DNA of 64,000 bases from Pseudomonadota bacterium (GTDB taxonomy: Bacteria; Pseudomonadota; Alphaproteobacteria; Acetobacterales; Acetobacteraceae), in the NCBI GenBank assembly GCA_018240405.1, contig JAFEFW010000616.1:1-64000 (forward strand), written 5' to 3'. How positions within the stretch are numbered: the stretch's first letter is position 1; the number at the start of each line of letters is the position of its first letter. Positions 1-8,457 of the stretch are shown piece by piece. A model generated the notes under the pieces. The model saw nothing but the letters and a program-made list of their open reading frames with translations. It was not told where the DNA came from and made no database searches. A program made the translations under genes and the position numbers.

Positions 1-432
1 GCCACCGGAATTCCCTGGAATGACCCTTCCGGCGACCGGCTGCGGCTTTGGCTAAGGCTCGACCGGGACACGTTCTACGACCAGAGCCGCATTGCCATCG
101 TGCCGATGGGCCTATGCTATCCTGGCCGCTTGCCGCAAGGCGGAGACGCGCCGCCACGCCCGGAATGCGCGCCGCTCTGGCTTGACCGCTTCGTACGCCT
201 GATGCCGCGGATCAGGCTGACGCTGCTGGTCGGGTCATACGCGCTGCGCCACCGCCTCGGCCCCGGCGCGATGACCGATCGCGTGCGCCGGTTCGCGGAA
301 CTCGGCCCGGCAATCATGCCGCTGCCGCACCCCTCCTGGCGCACATCGGGTTGGGAGCGGCGCAACCCGTGGTTCGGCGACGAACTCCTGCCGGTGCTGC
401 GTTCGGCTGTGAAACAGGTGCTCGATTTGTAG
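1..432 (+). CDS. Uracil-DNA glycosylase family protein (5' truncated by window edge)
   Basis: The frame is open from base 1 to the stop at 430-432, so only the C-terminal 143 residues are present. Family features visible are a Tyr-Pro-Gly-Arg segment followed by a PPRPECAPLW stretch, the hydrophobic LTLLVGSYAL strand, and the closing PLPHPSWR...RRNPWF segment that carries the catalytic-loop His in the uracil-DNA glycosylase superfamily. These proteins excise uracil or act on related base lesions; some are divergent forms without proven activity. The substrate-pocket Asp/Asn motif would lie upstream of the window and cannot be checked. An internal ATG at 100 is not favoured as the start because the coding pattern continues upstream. 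Confidence 0.8.
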   Translation, partial: ATGIPWNDPSGDRLRLWLRLDRDTFYDQSRIAIVPMGLCYPGRLPQGGDAPPRPECAPLWLDRFVRLMPRIRLTLLVGSYALRHRLGPGAMTDRVRRFAELGPAIMPLPHPSWRTSGWERRNPWFGDELLPVLRSAVKQVLDL

Positions 433-552
433 CCAGCCTGCCGGCCGCACCACGCGCACCATGGCCCACAGGCTGCGGGATTGTGCGCGCCGCGATAATG
501 CGGCTCATAGGGTTAACGATTCGTAAACCCGCCCGGAAAGAGGACAGCAAGA

Positions 553-1617
553 ATGGCGAAAGGTCTGGAAGGCATCGTCGCAGCCGAGACGATCCTCAGC
601 CACACCGACCCGACCAAAGGCATGGTCTGGGTACGTGGCCGCGATATACCAACCCTCGTCGCCAACCACGGCTTTGAGGGCACCATCGCCCTCCTGTGGG
701 ACGGCTTCGCCGGCGACAACCTGACCCGCGACGGCATGATCGCCGCCTTCGGCCAGGCGCGTGCCGCGGCGTTCGACGGCGTGTCCGAATGGCTGCCGCA
801 CGCCGTTGACCGCCCGCTGTTTGAGGGCATGCGCCTCGCCCTCGCCGCCCAGCCCGATACTGCCGATGCCGCCGCGCTGCTGGGCACCGTCAGCGTCGCG
901 GTCCCGGCACTGCTGCGGCTGCGGGCCGGCGCAAGCATCATGGCGCCGGACCCGGCGCTGAGCACCGCCGCGGATATGCTGCGCATGCTGCATGGAGTGT
1001 CATCCGAACCGGTGAAGGTGGATGCGCTCGACACCTATTGGACGGTGATGGCGGAGAGCGGCCTCAGCGCCTCGGCGTTTACCGCCCGGGTCGTTGCTTC
1101 CACCCAGGCGTCGCTGACCGCCTCGGTGCTCGCCGCCTGGTGCGCCTTCACCGGTCCGCTGCATGGCGGCGCGCCCGGACCGACTCTCGATCTGGTTGAC
1201 GCGGCAGAGGCGGCGGACGATCTGGAAGCCTGGCTTGAAACGAAGCTGCGCGCCGGTGAGCGGTTGATGGGCTTTGGCCACCGGGTGTTCAGCGGGAACG
1301 ACCCCCGCGCGGCGGCGATGCACCGGGCGCTGCACGCAATGGGGCCCGAAGCCGGCCGGCTGGCATTCGCCGACCGTTTGGAGGCGGCCGTCGCCGCTGC
1401 CATCGCGCGGGTGAAACCGGGCCGAACCCTGCCGCCAAACGTGGAGATCATGGCGGCGCTGTTGCTCGACGCCGTCGGCATCCCACGTGACGCCTTCACC
1501 CTGGTGTTCGCCATCGGCCGCTGTGCTGGCTGGCTGGCGCATGCGCTGGAGCAGCAGAAGACTGGGCGGATGATCCGCCCGATCTCGGCCTATGTCGGCC
1601 CGCCGATTTCCGACTGA
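553..1617 (+). CDS. Citrate synthase-family protein
   Basis: A 354-residue protein of the short citrate/2-methylcitrate synthase family, which condenses acetyl-CoA with an oxoacid. The substrate-binding His motif GPLHGGA (His204) and the GFGHRV motif (His243) are intact. The usual catalytic Asp in the NVD motif is Glu298 here (NVE). From memory, NVE also occurs in CitA-like second citrate synthases, so this fits a subfamily rather than a dead enzyme. The C-terminal GRCAGWLAHALEQ segment with the CoA/substrate Arg is present. An AGAGGA-like ribosome site precedes the ATG. It is transcribed alone between a glycosylase-family gene and a sulfur-oxidation gene, so the main TCA enzyme may be elsewhere. 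Substrate is undetermined. Confidence 0.85.
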   Translation: MAKGLEGIVAAETILSHTDPTKGMVWVRGRDIPTLVANHGFEGTIALLWDGFAGDNLTRDGMIAAFGQARAAAFDGVSEWLPHAVDRPLFEGMRLALAAQPDTADAAALLGTVSVAVPALLRLRAGASIMAPDPALSTAADMLRMLHGVSSEPVKVDALDTYWTVMAESGLSASAFTARVVASTQASLTASVLAAWCAFTGPLHGGAPGPTLDLVDAAEAADDLEAWLETKLRAGERLMGFGHRVFSGNDPRAAAMHRALHAMGPEAGRLAFADRLEAAVAAAIARVKPGRTLPPNVEIMAALLLDAVGIPRDAFTLVFAIGRCAGWLAHALEQQKTGRMIRPISAYVGPPISD

Positions 1618-1685
1618 AGGATTTCCTCGCCCAGGCCGCAGAGTGTGTGCAATATTTTGGCACACAGGGCTTCGGGGAGGAAAAT

Positions 1686-2723
1686 GTGATCTTTCGGCAG
1701 TTGTTCGACCAGGTTTCCGGCACCTACACGTATCTGCTCGCCTCGCGCCGCGGTGGCGAAGCGCTCATCATCGACCCGGTGCTGGAGAAGGTGGACCACT
1801 ACCTGCGGGTGATCCGCGAACTCGACCTGAAGCTGGTGAAGGCGGTCGACACCCATCTGCACGCCGATCACATCACCGGCCTCGGTGCGCTACGCGACAA
1901 GACGCACTGCATGACCATCATGGGTGAGCAGTCGACCGTCGACGTTGTGTCGATGCGGCTGTCCGATGGCGATCCGCTGCATGTCGAGGGCATCCAGCTT
2001 GAGGCGATCTATACGCCGGGCCACACCGACGATTCCTACTGTTTCCGCATGGAGGACCGCGTCTTCACCGGCGACACGCTGCTGATCCGTGGTACCGGCC
2101 GCACGGACTTCCAGAACGGATCGGCCGACGCGCAGTACGAGTCGATCTTCAACCGACTGCTGAAGCTGCCGGAGGAGACGCTGGTCTACCCGGCGCACGA
2201 CTACAAGGGCGATACGGTCAGCACGATCGGCGAGGAGAAGCGGTTCAATCCGCGTCTGCAGATCAAGTCCAAGCAGGAATACGTCGACCTGATGGGCAAT
2301 CTGAACCTGGCTAATCCCAAGATGATGGATGTCGCGGTGCCGGCGAACCAGCACCAGGGGCTGAACCAGCAGGACATCATCGAGCACGGATGGGCGATCA
2401 TGCCCGAGCAGGCGAAGGCCATGATCGGGGCCCATGACATCGTGCTGGTCGATCTGCGCGAGAAGTCGGAGCAGCAGAGGCACGGTCAAATTCCCGGTGC
2501 GCTCCATGCACCTTATGGAGACCTGGAAGAGAATATCGGGGCCGGTGGCGTGCTGAACGTTCTGGCCACCGCGACTGGTCGGCGCCTGCTGTTCTACTGT
2601 GCCTTCGGTGAGCGCTCCGCCATGGCGGTGCAGGCGGCGCACGAGGCTGGGCTGGAGACGGCCTGCCACATCCATGGCGGCATCGACGCCTGGAAGAAGG
2701 CGGGCGGCGCCATCATGCAGTAG
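1686..2723 (+). CDS. Persulfide dioxygenase (ETHE1-like MBL) fused to rhodanese
   Basis: A 345-residue fusion of an ETHE1-type metallo-beta-lactamase domain (about residues 1-230) and a C-terminal rhodanese domain (about 245-345). The metal site THLHADH lies near residues 56-62, with further His in TPGHTD and PAHDYKGD, as in persulfide dioxygenases that oxidise glutathione persulfide to sulfite. The rhodanese loop CAFGERS has its catalytic Cys near residue 305. I chose the GTG at 1686 rather than the ATG at 1647: GGGGAGG sits five bases upstream, and the resulting N-terminus, (M)IFRQLFD, matches the family. Such fusions couple persulfide oxidation to sulfur transfer in sulfide detoxification. 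The end overlaps the convergent hydrolase gene by 11 bases. Confidence 0.9.
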   Translation: MIFRQLFDQVSGTYTYLLASRRGGEALIIDPVLEKVDHYLRVIRELDLKLVKAVDTHLHADHITGLGALRDKTHCMTIMGEQSTVDVVSMRLSDGDPLHVEGIQLEAIYTPGHTDDSYCFRMEDRVFTGDTLLIRGTGRTDFQNGSADAQYESIFNRLLKLPEETLVYPAHDYKGDTVSTIGEEKRFNPRLQIKSKQEYVDLMGNLNLANPKMMDVAVPANQHQGLNQQDIIEHGWAIMPEQAKAMIGAHDIVLVDLREKSEQQRHGQIPGALHAPYGDLEENIGAGGVLNVLATATGRRLLFYCAFGERSAMAVQAAHEAGLETACHIHGGIDAWKKAGGAIMQ

Positions 2724-3564
2724 GGTTGGACTGCTGCAGGAAGTCCTGCAGCAGCCGGTTCACGGCCTCCGGCGCGTCCTGCTGCACCCAGTGCGACACG
2801 CCGGGCAGACGCCGCAGCGTCAAGTCGCGCACGTAGCGCTCCGTCCCGTCCAGGCAGAGCGTGTCAAGCGCGACATCGGCCTCGCCCCAAATGACAAGCG
2901 TTGGCACCTCGATGACCCGGGCCAGGTCCAGCGGCGGGGACGTCAAGCTGCGCGTGGCGCGGTACCAGTTCAGCATGGCGGTGGCAGCGCCCGGTTCGGC
3001 GATCTGGTCCCGGTAGATCGCCAGCACGTCCGGTGGCAACGCGACGCCGGCGAACATGCGCCGCACCATGCGCTCGCCGCCGGTTGCCAGCAGCCGCTCC
3101 GGCAGCCAGGGAATCTGGAAGAAGGCGATGTACCAGGATTTCCGAAGCTGCCGCCAATACTTAAGCGCTGCCCGGAAGCACAGCGGGTGCGGCACGTTCA
3201 TGATGACCAGGTGCGCCAGAGGCCGGCGCTGCACCGCAGCGAAGCACCAGGCAACCATCGCACCCCAGTCATGGCCGACCAGCACCACCTCGCGCGCGCC
3301 CGAGGCATCGATCAGCGCTGCCACATCGTCGACCAAGTGCGGCAGCGCGTAGTCGGAGACGCGAGGCGGCCGTGTGGTGCGGCCATAGCCGCGCTGATTC
3401 ACCGCCCAGACGTGATAGCCCATCGCCGCCAGCACCGGCATCTGGTGCCGCCAGGAGATCGCGTGCTCTGGAAACCCGTGCAGGCACAGCGCCAGCCGGT
3501 CGCCGCTGCCTGCCTCCAGCACCTCAAAGCGCAGCCCGTTGGCCTCGACGAAAATCGTCCGCAT
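2713..3564 (-). CDS. Alpha/beta hydrolase, epoxide hydrolase-like
   Basis: A 283-residue alpha/beta-hydrolase. It has the oxyanion motif HGFPE (29-33), the nucleophile elbow GHDWGA with Asp99, an acidic residue in the IWGEADVAL strand, and the catalytic His in VSHWVQQ near residue 258. Asp rather than Ser as nucleophile, together with HGFPE and a cap-domain Tyr (NWYRA), points to soluble epoxide hydrolase, although haloalkane dehalogenases and fluoroacetate dehalogenases share the Asp nucleophile. The Met at 3564 gives the normal family N-terminus; 3573 is possible and no clear ribosome site distinguishes them. It is divergent from the luciferase-like gene and converges on the persulfide dioxygenase gene. 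The natural substrate cannot be told from sequence. Confidence 0.85.
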   Translation of the reverse strand: MRTIFVEANGLRFEVLEAGSGDRLALCLHGFPEHAISWRHQMPVLAAMGYHVWAVNQRGYGRTTRPPRVSDYALPHLVDDVAALIDASGAREVVLVGHDWGAMVAWCFAAVQRRPLAHLVIMNVPHPLCFRAALKYWRQLRKSWYIAFFQIPWLPERLLATGGERMVRRMFAGVALPPDVLAIYRDQIAEPGAATAMLNWYRATRSLTSPPLDLARVIEVPTLVIWGEADVALDTLCLDGTERYVRDLTLRRLPGVSHWVQQDAPEAVNRLLQDFLQQSNPTA

Positions 3565-3665
3565 GGCCGGCATTATGCGCGCGGCGGCGCGCGCCTGGAC
3601 AGACGCCGGGACGCGCGGTACGACTCCGTGAAAGACCAACGAGGAAACGTCGTGGAGCCAACACC

Positions 3666-4694
3666 ATGAAGCTGGGCGTCTTCGACCACATGGATCGTGG
3701 CCTGGCGCCGCTCGACCGCTTCTACGAGGAGCGGCTGAAGCTGATCGAGGCATATGACCGGGCGGGATTCTACGGCTATCATGTGGCGGAGCATCATGCG
3801 ACGCCGCTGGGCGTGGCGCCCTCGCCTGGCGTGTGGCTCGCCGCCATCGCGCAACGGTCGAAACAGCTGCGGTTCGGTGCGCTGGTGTATCTGCTGCCGC
3901 TGTATCATCCGATCAAGCTGCTGGAAGAGATCTGCATGCTGGACCAGATGTCGGGCGGACGCCTGATGCTGGGCGTCGGCCGCGGCATCTCGCCGATTGA
4001 GATGGGGTTCTATGGCCTGGACCCAGCGCAGACACCGGCGATGTATGCCGAGGCGCTGGAGGTGATCCTGCGCGGCATGACCTCCGCGGTGTTGAATTTT
4101 GAAGGGCAGCACTACCAGTATCGCGACGTGCCGATGGAGATCGAGCCGTTCCAGCGCCCCCATCCGCCGCTGTGGTACGGGCTCGGACGGCCAGAGGCGA
4201 TCCCGTGGGCGGCGCAGCACAAGGTCAACATTGTCGGCAATCTGCGCGGTGAGGGTATGCGCACGCTGACCAGCGCCTATCGCGCCGAATGGGAGCGCAC
4301 CGGCAACGATCCTGCCGACATCCCGCTGATGGGTACCGCACGCCACGTCGTCGTAGCAGAAACGGAGAAGGAGGCGATCGAAATTGCCCGCCGCGGCTAC
4401 GACAAATGGCGCGCCAGTTTCCTCAAGCTATGGATCGCGCACAACCAGATGCCGGTGGCGCACGCTGTGTTCCCGGAACGCTACGAAGATGCCGAGGCGC
4501 AGGGCCGCGCAGTTGCGGGACCGCCGGACAAGGTGCGGGCGGCGCTGATGCAGGCGGCGGATGAGGGCGGATTGAACTACCTGCTGTGCCGCTTTGCGTT
4601 TGGCGACATCACCGGCGACGAGGCGCTGCATTCGATCGACCTGTTCACCCGCCACGTCATGCCGGATCTGGTTTCCTATCAGCCGAAAGCCTGA
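3666..4694 (+). CDS. LLM-class flavin-dependent oxidoreductase
   Basis: A 342-residue protein of the bacterial luciferase-like monooxygenase fold, a TIM barrel that uses reduced FMN or F420. The N-terminus MKLGVFDHMD, the VAEHHATP segment and the LGVGRGISPIE phosphate-binding stretch are typical. The ATG at 3666 is preferred because it starts the first barrel strand; open frame upstream overlaps the divergent hydrolase and is GC-driven. The stop is three bases before the next ATG, so it is probably co-transcribed with the metallo-beta-lactamase gene. Substrate unknown; the family acts on aldehydes, alkanesulfonates and many small carbon compounds. Confidence 0.85.
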   Translation: MKLGVFDHMDRGLAPLDRFYEERLKLIEAYDRAGFYGYHVAEHHATPLGVAPSPGVWLAAIAQRSKQLRFGALVYLLPLYHPIKLLEEICMLDQMSGGRLMLGVGRGISPIEMGFYGLDPAQTPAMYAEALEVILRGMTSAVLNFEGQHYQYRDVPMEIEPFQRPHPPLWYGLGRPEAIPWAAQHKVNIVGNLRGEGMRTLTSAYRAEWERTGNDPADIPLMGTARHVVVAETEKEAIEIARRGYDKWRASFLKLWIAHNQMPVAHAVFPERYEDAEAQGRAVAGPPDKVRAALMQAADEGGLNYLLCRFAFGDITGDEALHSIDLFTRHVMPDLVSYQPKA

Positions 4695-4697
4695 GCG

Positions 4698-5495
4698 ATG
4701 ACCGCGGAATACGAACTGTTTGCCCTGCGCTACGCGTCCCGCCAGGCGCGCCGCCATGAGCATTTCATTGGCGGCGATCCGCATGACGGCCCGATGCCGA
4801 TGGATTATTTCGTCTGGCTGGCGCGGAATGCTGACCGTGCGGTGGTGATCGATATCGGCTTCACCGCCGAAAGCGGTGGCAAGCGTGGGCGGGTGCTGGA
4901 ACGGGATCCGATCGATTCGCTGGCGCTGCTGGGCGTCGATCCCGGGACGGTGAAGGACGTGATCCTGACCCACATGCACTACGACCATGTGGGCAATTTC
5001 CATAAATTCCCGATCGCCCGGTTTCATTTGCAGGAACCGGAAATGCACTACGCCGTCGGCCGGCACATGAAGCACAAGCAACTGGCGAAAAGCTTTGAGC
5101 CTGACGATGTCTGCGGCGTCGTGCGGTTGAACTTCGACGGTCGCGTGCAGTACCACAACGGGCCCGCCGATATCCTGCCGGGCATCAGCCTGGTGCCGAC
5201 CGGCGGGCACTCGGCAGGGCTGCAGTTCGTTAAGGTCAATACGCGGCGCGGGGTAGTGGTGCTGGCGTCCGATGTTTCGCATTTCTACGAGAACATGGAG
5301 AGCTACCGGCCGTTCACCACGGCGTTCCATATTGGCGATATGCTAGACGCGTTCGACACGCTGCGCGCCCACGCTGCCTCGCCGGACCTGATCGTTCCGG
5401 GCCACGACCCGCTGGTGATGAAGCGTTATCCGCCGGTGTCGCGGGAGCTGGAGGGGATTGCCGTGCGGCTGGACGTGGCGCCGGTGGTAGGGTAG
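4698..5495 (+). CDS. MBL-fold hydrolase, N-acyl homoserine lactonase-like
   Basis: A 265-residue metallo-beta-lactamase-fold protein. The dinuclear metal motif HMHYDH (92-97) is followed by further ligands in TGGHSAG and the C-terminal VPGHDP, the arrangement seen in AHL lactonases and related lactone or ester hydrolases. It starts three bases after the stop of the luciferase-like gene, implying translational coupling and a shared pathway. No signal peptide is seen, so it acts in the cytoplasm. AHL-lactonase is one possible activity; other lactones released by a Baeyer-Villiger-type oxidation by the upstream flavoenzyme are equally possible, but that link is inference. Confidence 0.8.
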   Translation: MTAEYELFALRYASRQARRHEHFIGGDPHDGPMPMDYFVWLARNADRAVVIDIGFTAESGGKRGRVLERDPIDSLALLGVDPGTVKDVILTHMHYDHVGNFHKFPIARFHLQEPEMHYAVGRHMKHKQLAKSFEPDDVCGVVRLNFDGRVQYHNGPADILPGISLVPTGGHSAGLQFVKVNTRRGVVVLASDVSHFYENMESYRPFTTAFHIGDMLDAFDTLRAHAASPDLIVPGHDPLVMKRYPPVSRELEGIAVRLDVAPVVG

Positions 5496-5676
5496 CGACG
5501 TCGCTTCACGCGATGGCAGAGGCGCCGCTTCCACCGTCTCGGTGGGACGGCGTCGGCGCCAACGTGGTGGTGGACGAAGGTGTCGGTCTCACCGTCATGG
5601 GAGGCGAAGGCGCACCATCCACGGCTTGCGGTGCCGAACCAATTGACCGGTGGTGCCCGCATAATCAATGGCCTGG

Positions 5677-5698
5677 ATGGCGGGCCTTCGCCCGCCAT
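5677..5698. repeat. Perfect 9-bp stem with CTTC loop (REP-like hairpin)
   Basis: ATGGCGGGC and GCCCGCCAT are perfect inverted copies separated by CTTC. A degraded version (catgggaggcgaaggcgc) occurs about 90 bases upstream in the same 258-base gap. There is no T-run, so it resembles a short dispersed palindrome rather than an intrinsic terminator. Nothing else was recognised in 5496-5753. Confidence 0.5.
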
Positions 5699-5753
5699 GA
5701 CGGACCGGCGGCACCTGCCGGCGCAAATGTAACGATACCAAGGGGAAGATGAC

Positions 5754-6257
5754 ATGAACGCCGAAGAACTCCGCGCCCTGCAGGCGCCGTTGAAGCAGTC
5801 CTACCGCGACGACGCCTCGACCGCGCTGGTGAAGGCGCGCGCCGAAGGCAGCCTCGACCCGAGCGACATCGCCATCGAAGTCGATGCCTGGCACGGTAAG
5901 GTCACCGCCGGCCTGCACCCGGCCGGCGGCGGCACCGGCAAGCTCGCTTGCTCCGCCGACATGCTGCTGGAGGCGCTGGTTGGTTGCGCCGGCGTTACGT
6001 TGCGCGCGGTGGCGACCGCCATGGGCGTCACTGTCCGCGGCGGCAAGGTCATCGCCGAAGGCACCTGGGACGCCCGCGGCACGCTGGGCGTCGACAAGAC
6101 CGCGCCGGTGGGGCTGACGGATATCTCGCTGACCTTCGACGTGGACTGCGACGCGGACAAGGCGAAGCTGGAACGGATGGTGCAGACCACGGAGCGCTAT
6201 TGCGTCATCCTGCAGACGCTGAAGCACCCGCCCACGATCGACTTCAAGGTGGCATAG
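5754..6257 (+). CDS. OsmC family protein
   Basis: A 167-residue OsmC/Ohr-fold protein. The two redox Cys of the family are visible: Cys78 in LVGCAGVT and Cys150 in ERYCVILQT, so thiol peroxidase activity towards organic hydroperoxides is plausible. The start is fixed by an AGGGGAAG ribosome site eight bases upstream. Length is normal for stand-alone OsmC-like proteins, and it appears to be a single-gene transcript. It is distinguished from Ohr only by overall sequence, so the exact peroxide preference is not assigned. Confidence 0.85.
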   Translation: MNAEELRALQAPLKQSYRDDASTALVKARAEGSLDPSDIAIEVDAWHGKVTAGLHPAGGGTGKLACSADMLLEALVGCAGVTLRAVATAMGVTVRGGKVIAEGTWDARGTLGVDKTAPVGLTDISLTFDVDCDADKAKLERMVQTTERYCVILQTLKHPPTIDFKVA

Positions 6258-6325
6258 CTTCGAATACAAAACCGCCAGACTGCTGGCACTGACGGGCCAT
6301 ACGCCGCCTCAGCCGAAAGGAGTGG

Positions 6326-7435
6326 ATGGAGCGGTCAGATCGGCTTAGCCTGACCGCCGATTCTGTGCAAAAGGCTATGGACAAGCTGCTGCGCCTGACC
6401 AGCGCTGCTCACCTGGCTGCCGTCCTGGAACGGGCTGGCGTGTTGGGTGACCGGCACGTGCAGGAGGTCGCCATCCTCAGTGACCGCCCGACGCTCGTGT
6501 CACGCATCATTCGCCTGCGGCTGACCTACGATCGTCCGGCGGACGCACTGCCGAACAGTCTGATCCTGAAGACGAACCTTCCGGAGCGAGAAGGACCGGA
6601 TTGGCTGGGTGGGGGTCGGGAGGTCGGCTTTTACAATGACGTTGCGCCATACCTGCCGTCCGGGCTTGTGCCGCGCTGCTTCGAGGCACGCCATGCCGAC
6701 GCCACCGCGCCCTGGCACGTCCTTCTGGAGGACCTGACCGAGACGCACGCGGTGGCAACGGAGTGGCCGCTGCCGCCATCCGATGCCCAGTGCCGCACGA
6801 TCGTGGGGTCACTGGCACGCCTGCATGCCGCCTGGTGGGATGACCCAAGGCTGGGCGTTTCCATCGGGGTCCGGTTCGACAAGGCAGCTCTGGATGGTTT
6901 CATCGAGCTGGCGGCGAGGCACTTTACGGTGTTCGCCGACCGGTTGGGCGACGAGCTGCCATCCGACCGGCGTGCGCTCTATGAGCGGTTGATGGCAGAG
7001 GCGCCACGGCTGCATGAGCGCTATCATCGCGACGGCCGCAACGTCACGCTGACGCATGGTGATGCGCATGTCTGGAACTCCTTTCTGCCTCGGAATGGTA
7101 GTGACGACGTGCGCTGGTTCGATTGGGATAACTGGCGCATTCGCGTGCCGACCAACGATCTGGCCTACATGATGGCTGTGCACTGGTATCCGGAACGCCG
7201 GCAGCGGCTCGAGCAAGTGCTGCTGAAGCATTACCATGCCGTCCTGCTGGCGAACGGCGTCTGTGGCTACGTTCGGAACGACATGCAGGCGGACTACCGC
7301 CTGTCGGTGCTCTGGCACATGTTCACGCCGGTGTTTGCCACCGGACTGAAACTGCATCCCGTGATCTGGTGGAACAACTATCAGCGTGTCATGGCCGCCG
7401 TCGACGATCTGGGATGCCGTGATCTACTCGGCTGA
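6326..7435 (+). CDS. Aminoglycoside phosphotransferase/ecdysteroid kinase-like protein
   Basis: A 369-residue protein of the protein-kinase-like APH superfamily. The catalytic loop THGDAHVWN (His244, Asp246, Asn251) and the metal-binding FDWDNW (Asp266/Asp268) are intact, and HVLLEDL is the hinge. The C-terminal VRNDMQADYRLSV region resembles the EcKL/CHK subgroup that phosphorylates hydroxyl groups of small lipophilic molecules, rather than true antibiotic kinases. The ATG at 6326 lies only three bases after AAAGGAG, which is tight, so a start at the Met encoded at 6377 cannot be excluded. It stands alone; substrate unknown. Confidence 0.75.
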   Translation: MERSDRLSLTADSVQKAMDKLLRLTSAAHLAAVLERAGVLGDRHVQEVAILSDRPTLVSRIIRLRLTYDRPADALPNSLILKTNLPEREGPDWLGGGREVGFYNDVAPYLPSGLVPRCFEARHADATAPWHVLLEDLTETHAVATEWPLPPSDAQCRTIVGSLARLHAAWWDDPRLGVSIGVRFDKAALDGFIELAARHFTVFADRLGDELPSDRRALYERLMAEAPRLHERYHRDGRNVTLTHGDAHVWNSFLPRNGSDDVRWFDWDNWRIRVPTNDLAYMMAVHWYPERRQRLEQVLLKHYHAVLLANGVCGYVRNDMQADYRLSVLWHMFTPVFATGLKLHPVIWWNNYQRVMAAVDDLGCRDLLG

Positions 7436-7500
7436 TATGCGACCGTGGTTTACGGATGGGTCGACTTCGCCGCGTCGGGCGCTTTGACAGGGAATGGAGG

Positions 7501-8265
7501 CTACCCGTCCCAAACGCTCGACGGCATGGGCAGTCCGACATACTCGGCATCACCTAACCGCACCTCCGGCGTCACACCCGCCATCTCCAGCAGCATGAAC
7601 CACTGCCGCACATGCTGACCGGAATGCCAGGTAGTACGTTCCAGCAACTCATGCAGCGATTGCGGCCCGTAATAGGTCTGCACCGCTGCGCTCGCGGTCT
7701 TGTCCGCCTGTGTGCCCCACCACGCCCGCACCCGGTCCAGCACGTCCTGGCCATAGGCGGTAATCGCCGCTGTGGTGCGCATGTCGTCGGGCGGCGGCGC
7801 ATTGCTGGTCATGTTGTCCATATACGCGCCGGCGGCGGTCTCCAGCAGCGACTCGGGGATGCGAAAGATGTGGTGCGCCAGCACGCGATAGCTGCGAGGA
7901 CGGTTCGGCACCTCGGTTTCCAGCCTGTCGTCCGGCATCTGCCGGACGATCTGCACCGCCGTCGCCAGGAACGTCGTCAGCCGCTGCACCAACTGGTCCG
8001 GTGACAGCACGGGGCCGACGTCTTCCTGCAGCCCGACGAATTTGACGACATGGGCAAGGTTCTGGGCAAACACCCACTCATCCCCGCGCGATAGCACGGG
8101 CACGGAACGCGCACCGAGGCGGCGCAGTTCAGCGAGGCCATCGGCGTCTTCAAGCACATTAATGGAAGCGAACTCGACCGCACGGGCCGACAGAAACTCC
8201 TTGAGTTTCAGACAGCTCGTTCATCCAGGCTGCCAGAACACTTTCAGTTGCGGATCACCCTGCAT
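7501..8265 (-). CDS. Glutaredoxin-DinB fusion with in-frame TGA at the redox Cys (selenoprotein candidate or nonsense mutant)
   Basis: Reading from ATG at 8265, which has AGGAGG seven bases upstream, gives 254 codons with one in-frame TGA at 8221-8223. The residues before it read VFWQPG and those after it TSCLKLKEFL. The TGA therefore sits where glutaredoxin-like members of this family carry the first Cys of C-x-x-C, giving U-T-S-C if read as selenocysteine. The glutaredoxin domain continues with INVLEDADG and the cis-Pro motif SVPVLSRG. A DinB-like four-helix domain follows, with its His residues in LAHHIF and WHSGQH. There is no other stop, so the frame is kept. The downstream in-frame GTG at 8157 would delete the active site. 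Alternatives are a TGC/TGT to TGA nonsense mutation or a sequencing error. Confidence 0.6.
8193..8209 (-). promoter_or_regulatory. Hairpin just after the in-frame TGA, possible bacterial SECIS
   Basis: On the coding (minus) strand GAAACTC-AAG-GAGTTTC forms a perfect 7-bp stem, with more pairing (C-G, G-C, U-G, C-G, G-C around U-U mismatches) below it. The stem begins 11 bases, and the loop 18 bases, after the TGA. That is inside the distance range used for bacterial SECIS elements. The tight AAG loop lacks a G in the first two positions, which is a point against it. Confidence 0.35.
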
Positions 8266-8457
8266 GACCATGCCTCCTGCCGGCACCCTAGGCGCGCGCG
8301 CCATACCGGTCAATCGCGGGTGAGATGCCAACGCGCAGCTTCATATTGCACTGCACAATGATCAATGCCTATCATCGCTCTGGACAAATAGGGGCGCAAA
8401 CGCCTCGGCGCGATGCCGTGACATTTGTCAATACTTCACCAGCCACCGGAGACGCGG

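Noticed and set aside
1432-1452. Catalytic Asp replaced by Glu in the citrate synthase-family protein as a sign of inactivity
   Set aside because: NVE occurs, as I recall, in CitA-like second citrate synthases, and all other motifs are intact, so it is probably a subfamily trait.
7501-8157. A shorter gene starting at the GTG at 8157
   Set aside because: It would remove the redox motif and first strand of the glutaredoxin domain, and no ribosome site precedes it. The longer frame with AGGAGG is better supported despite the TGA.
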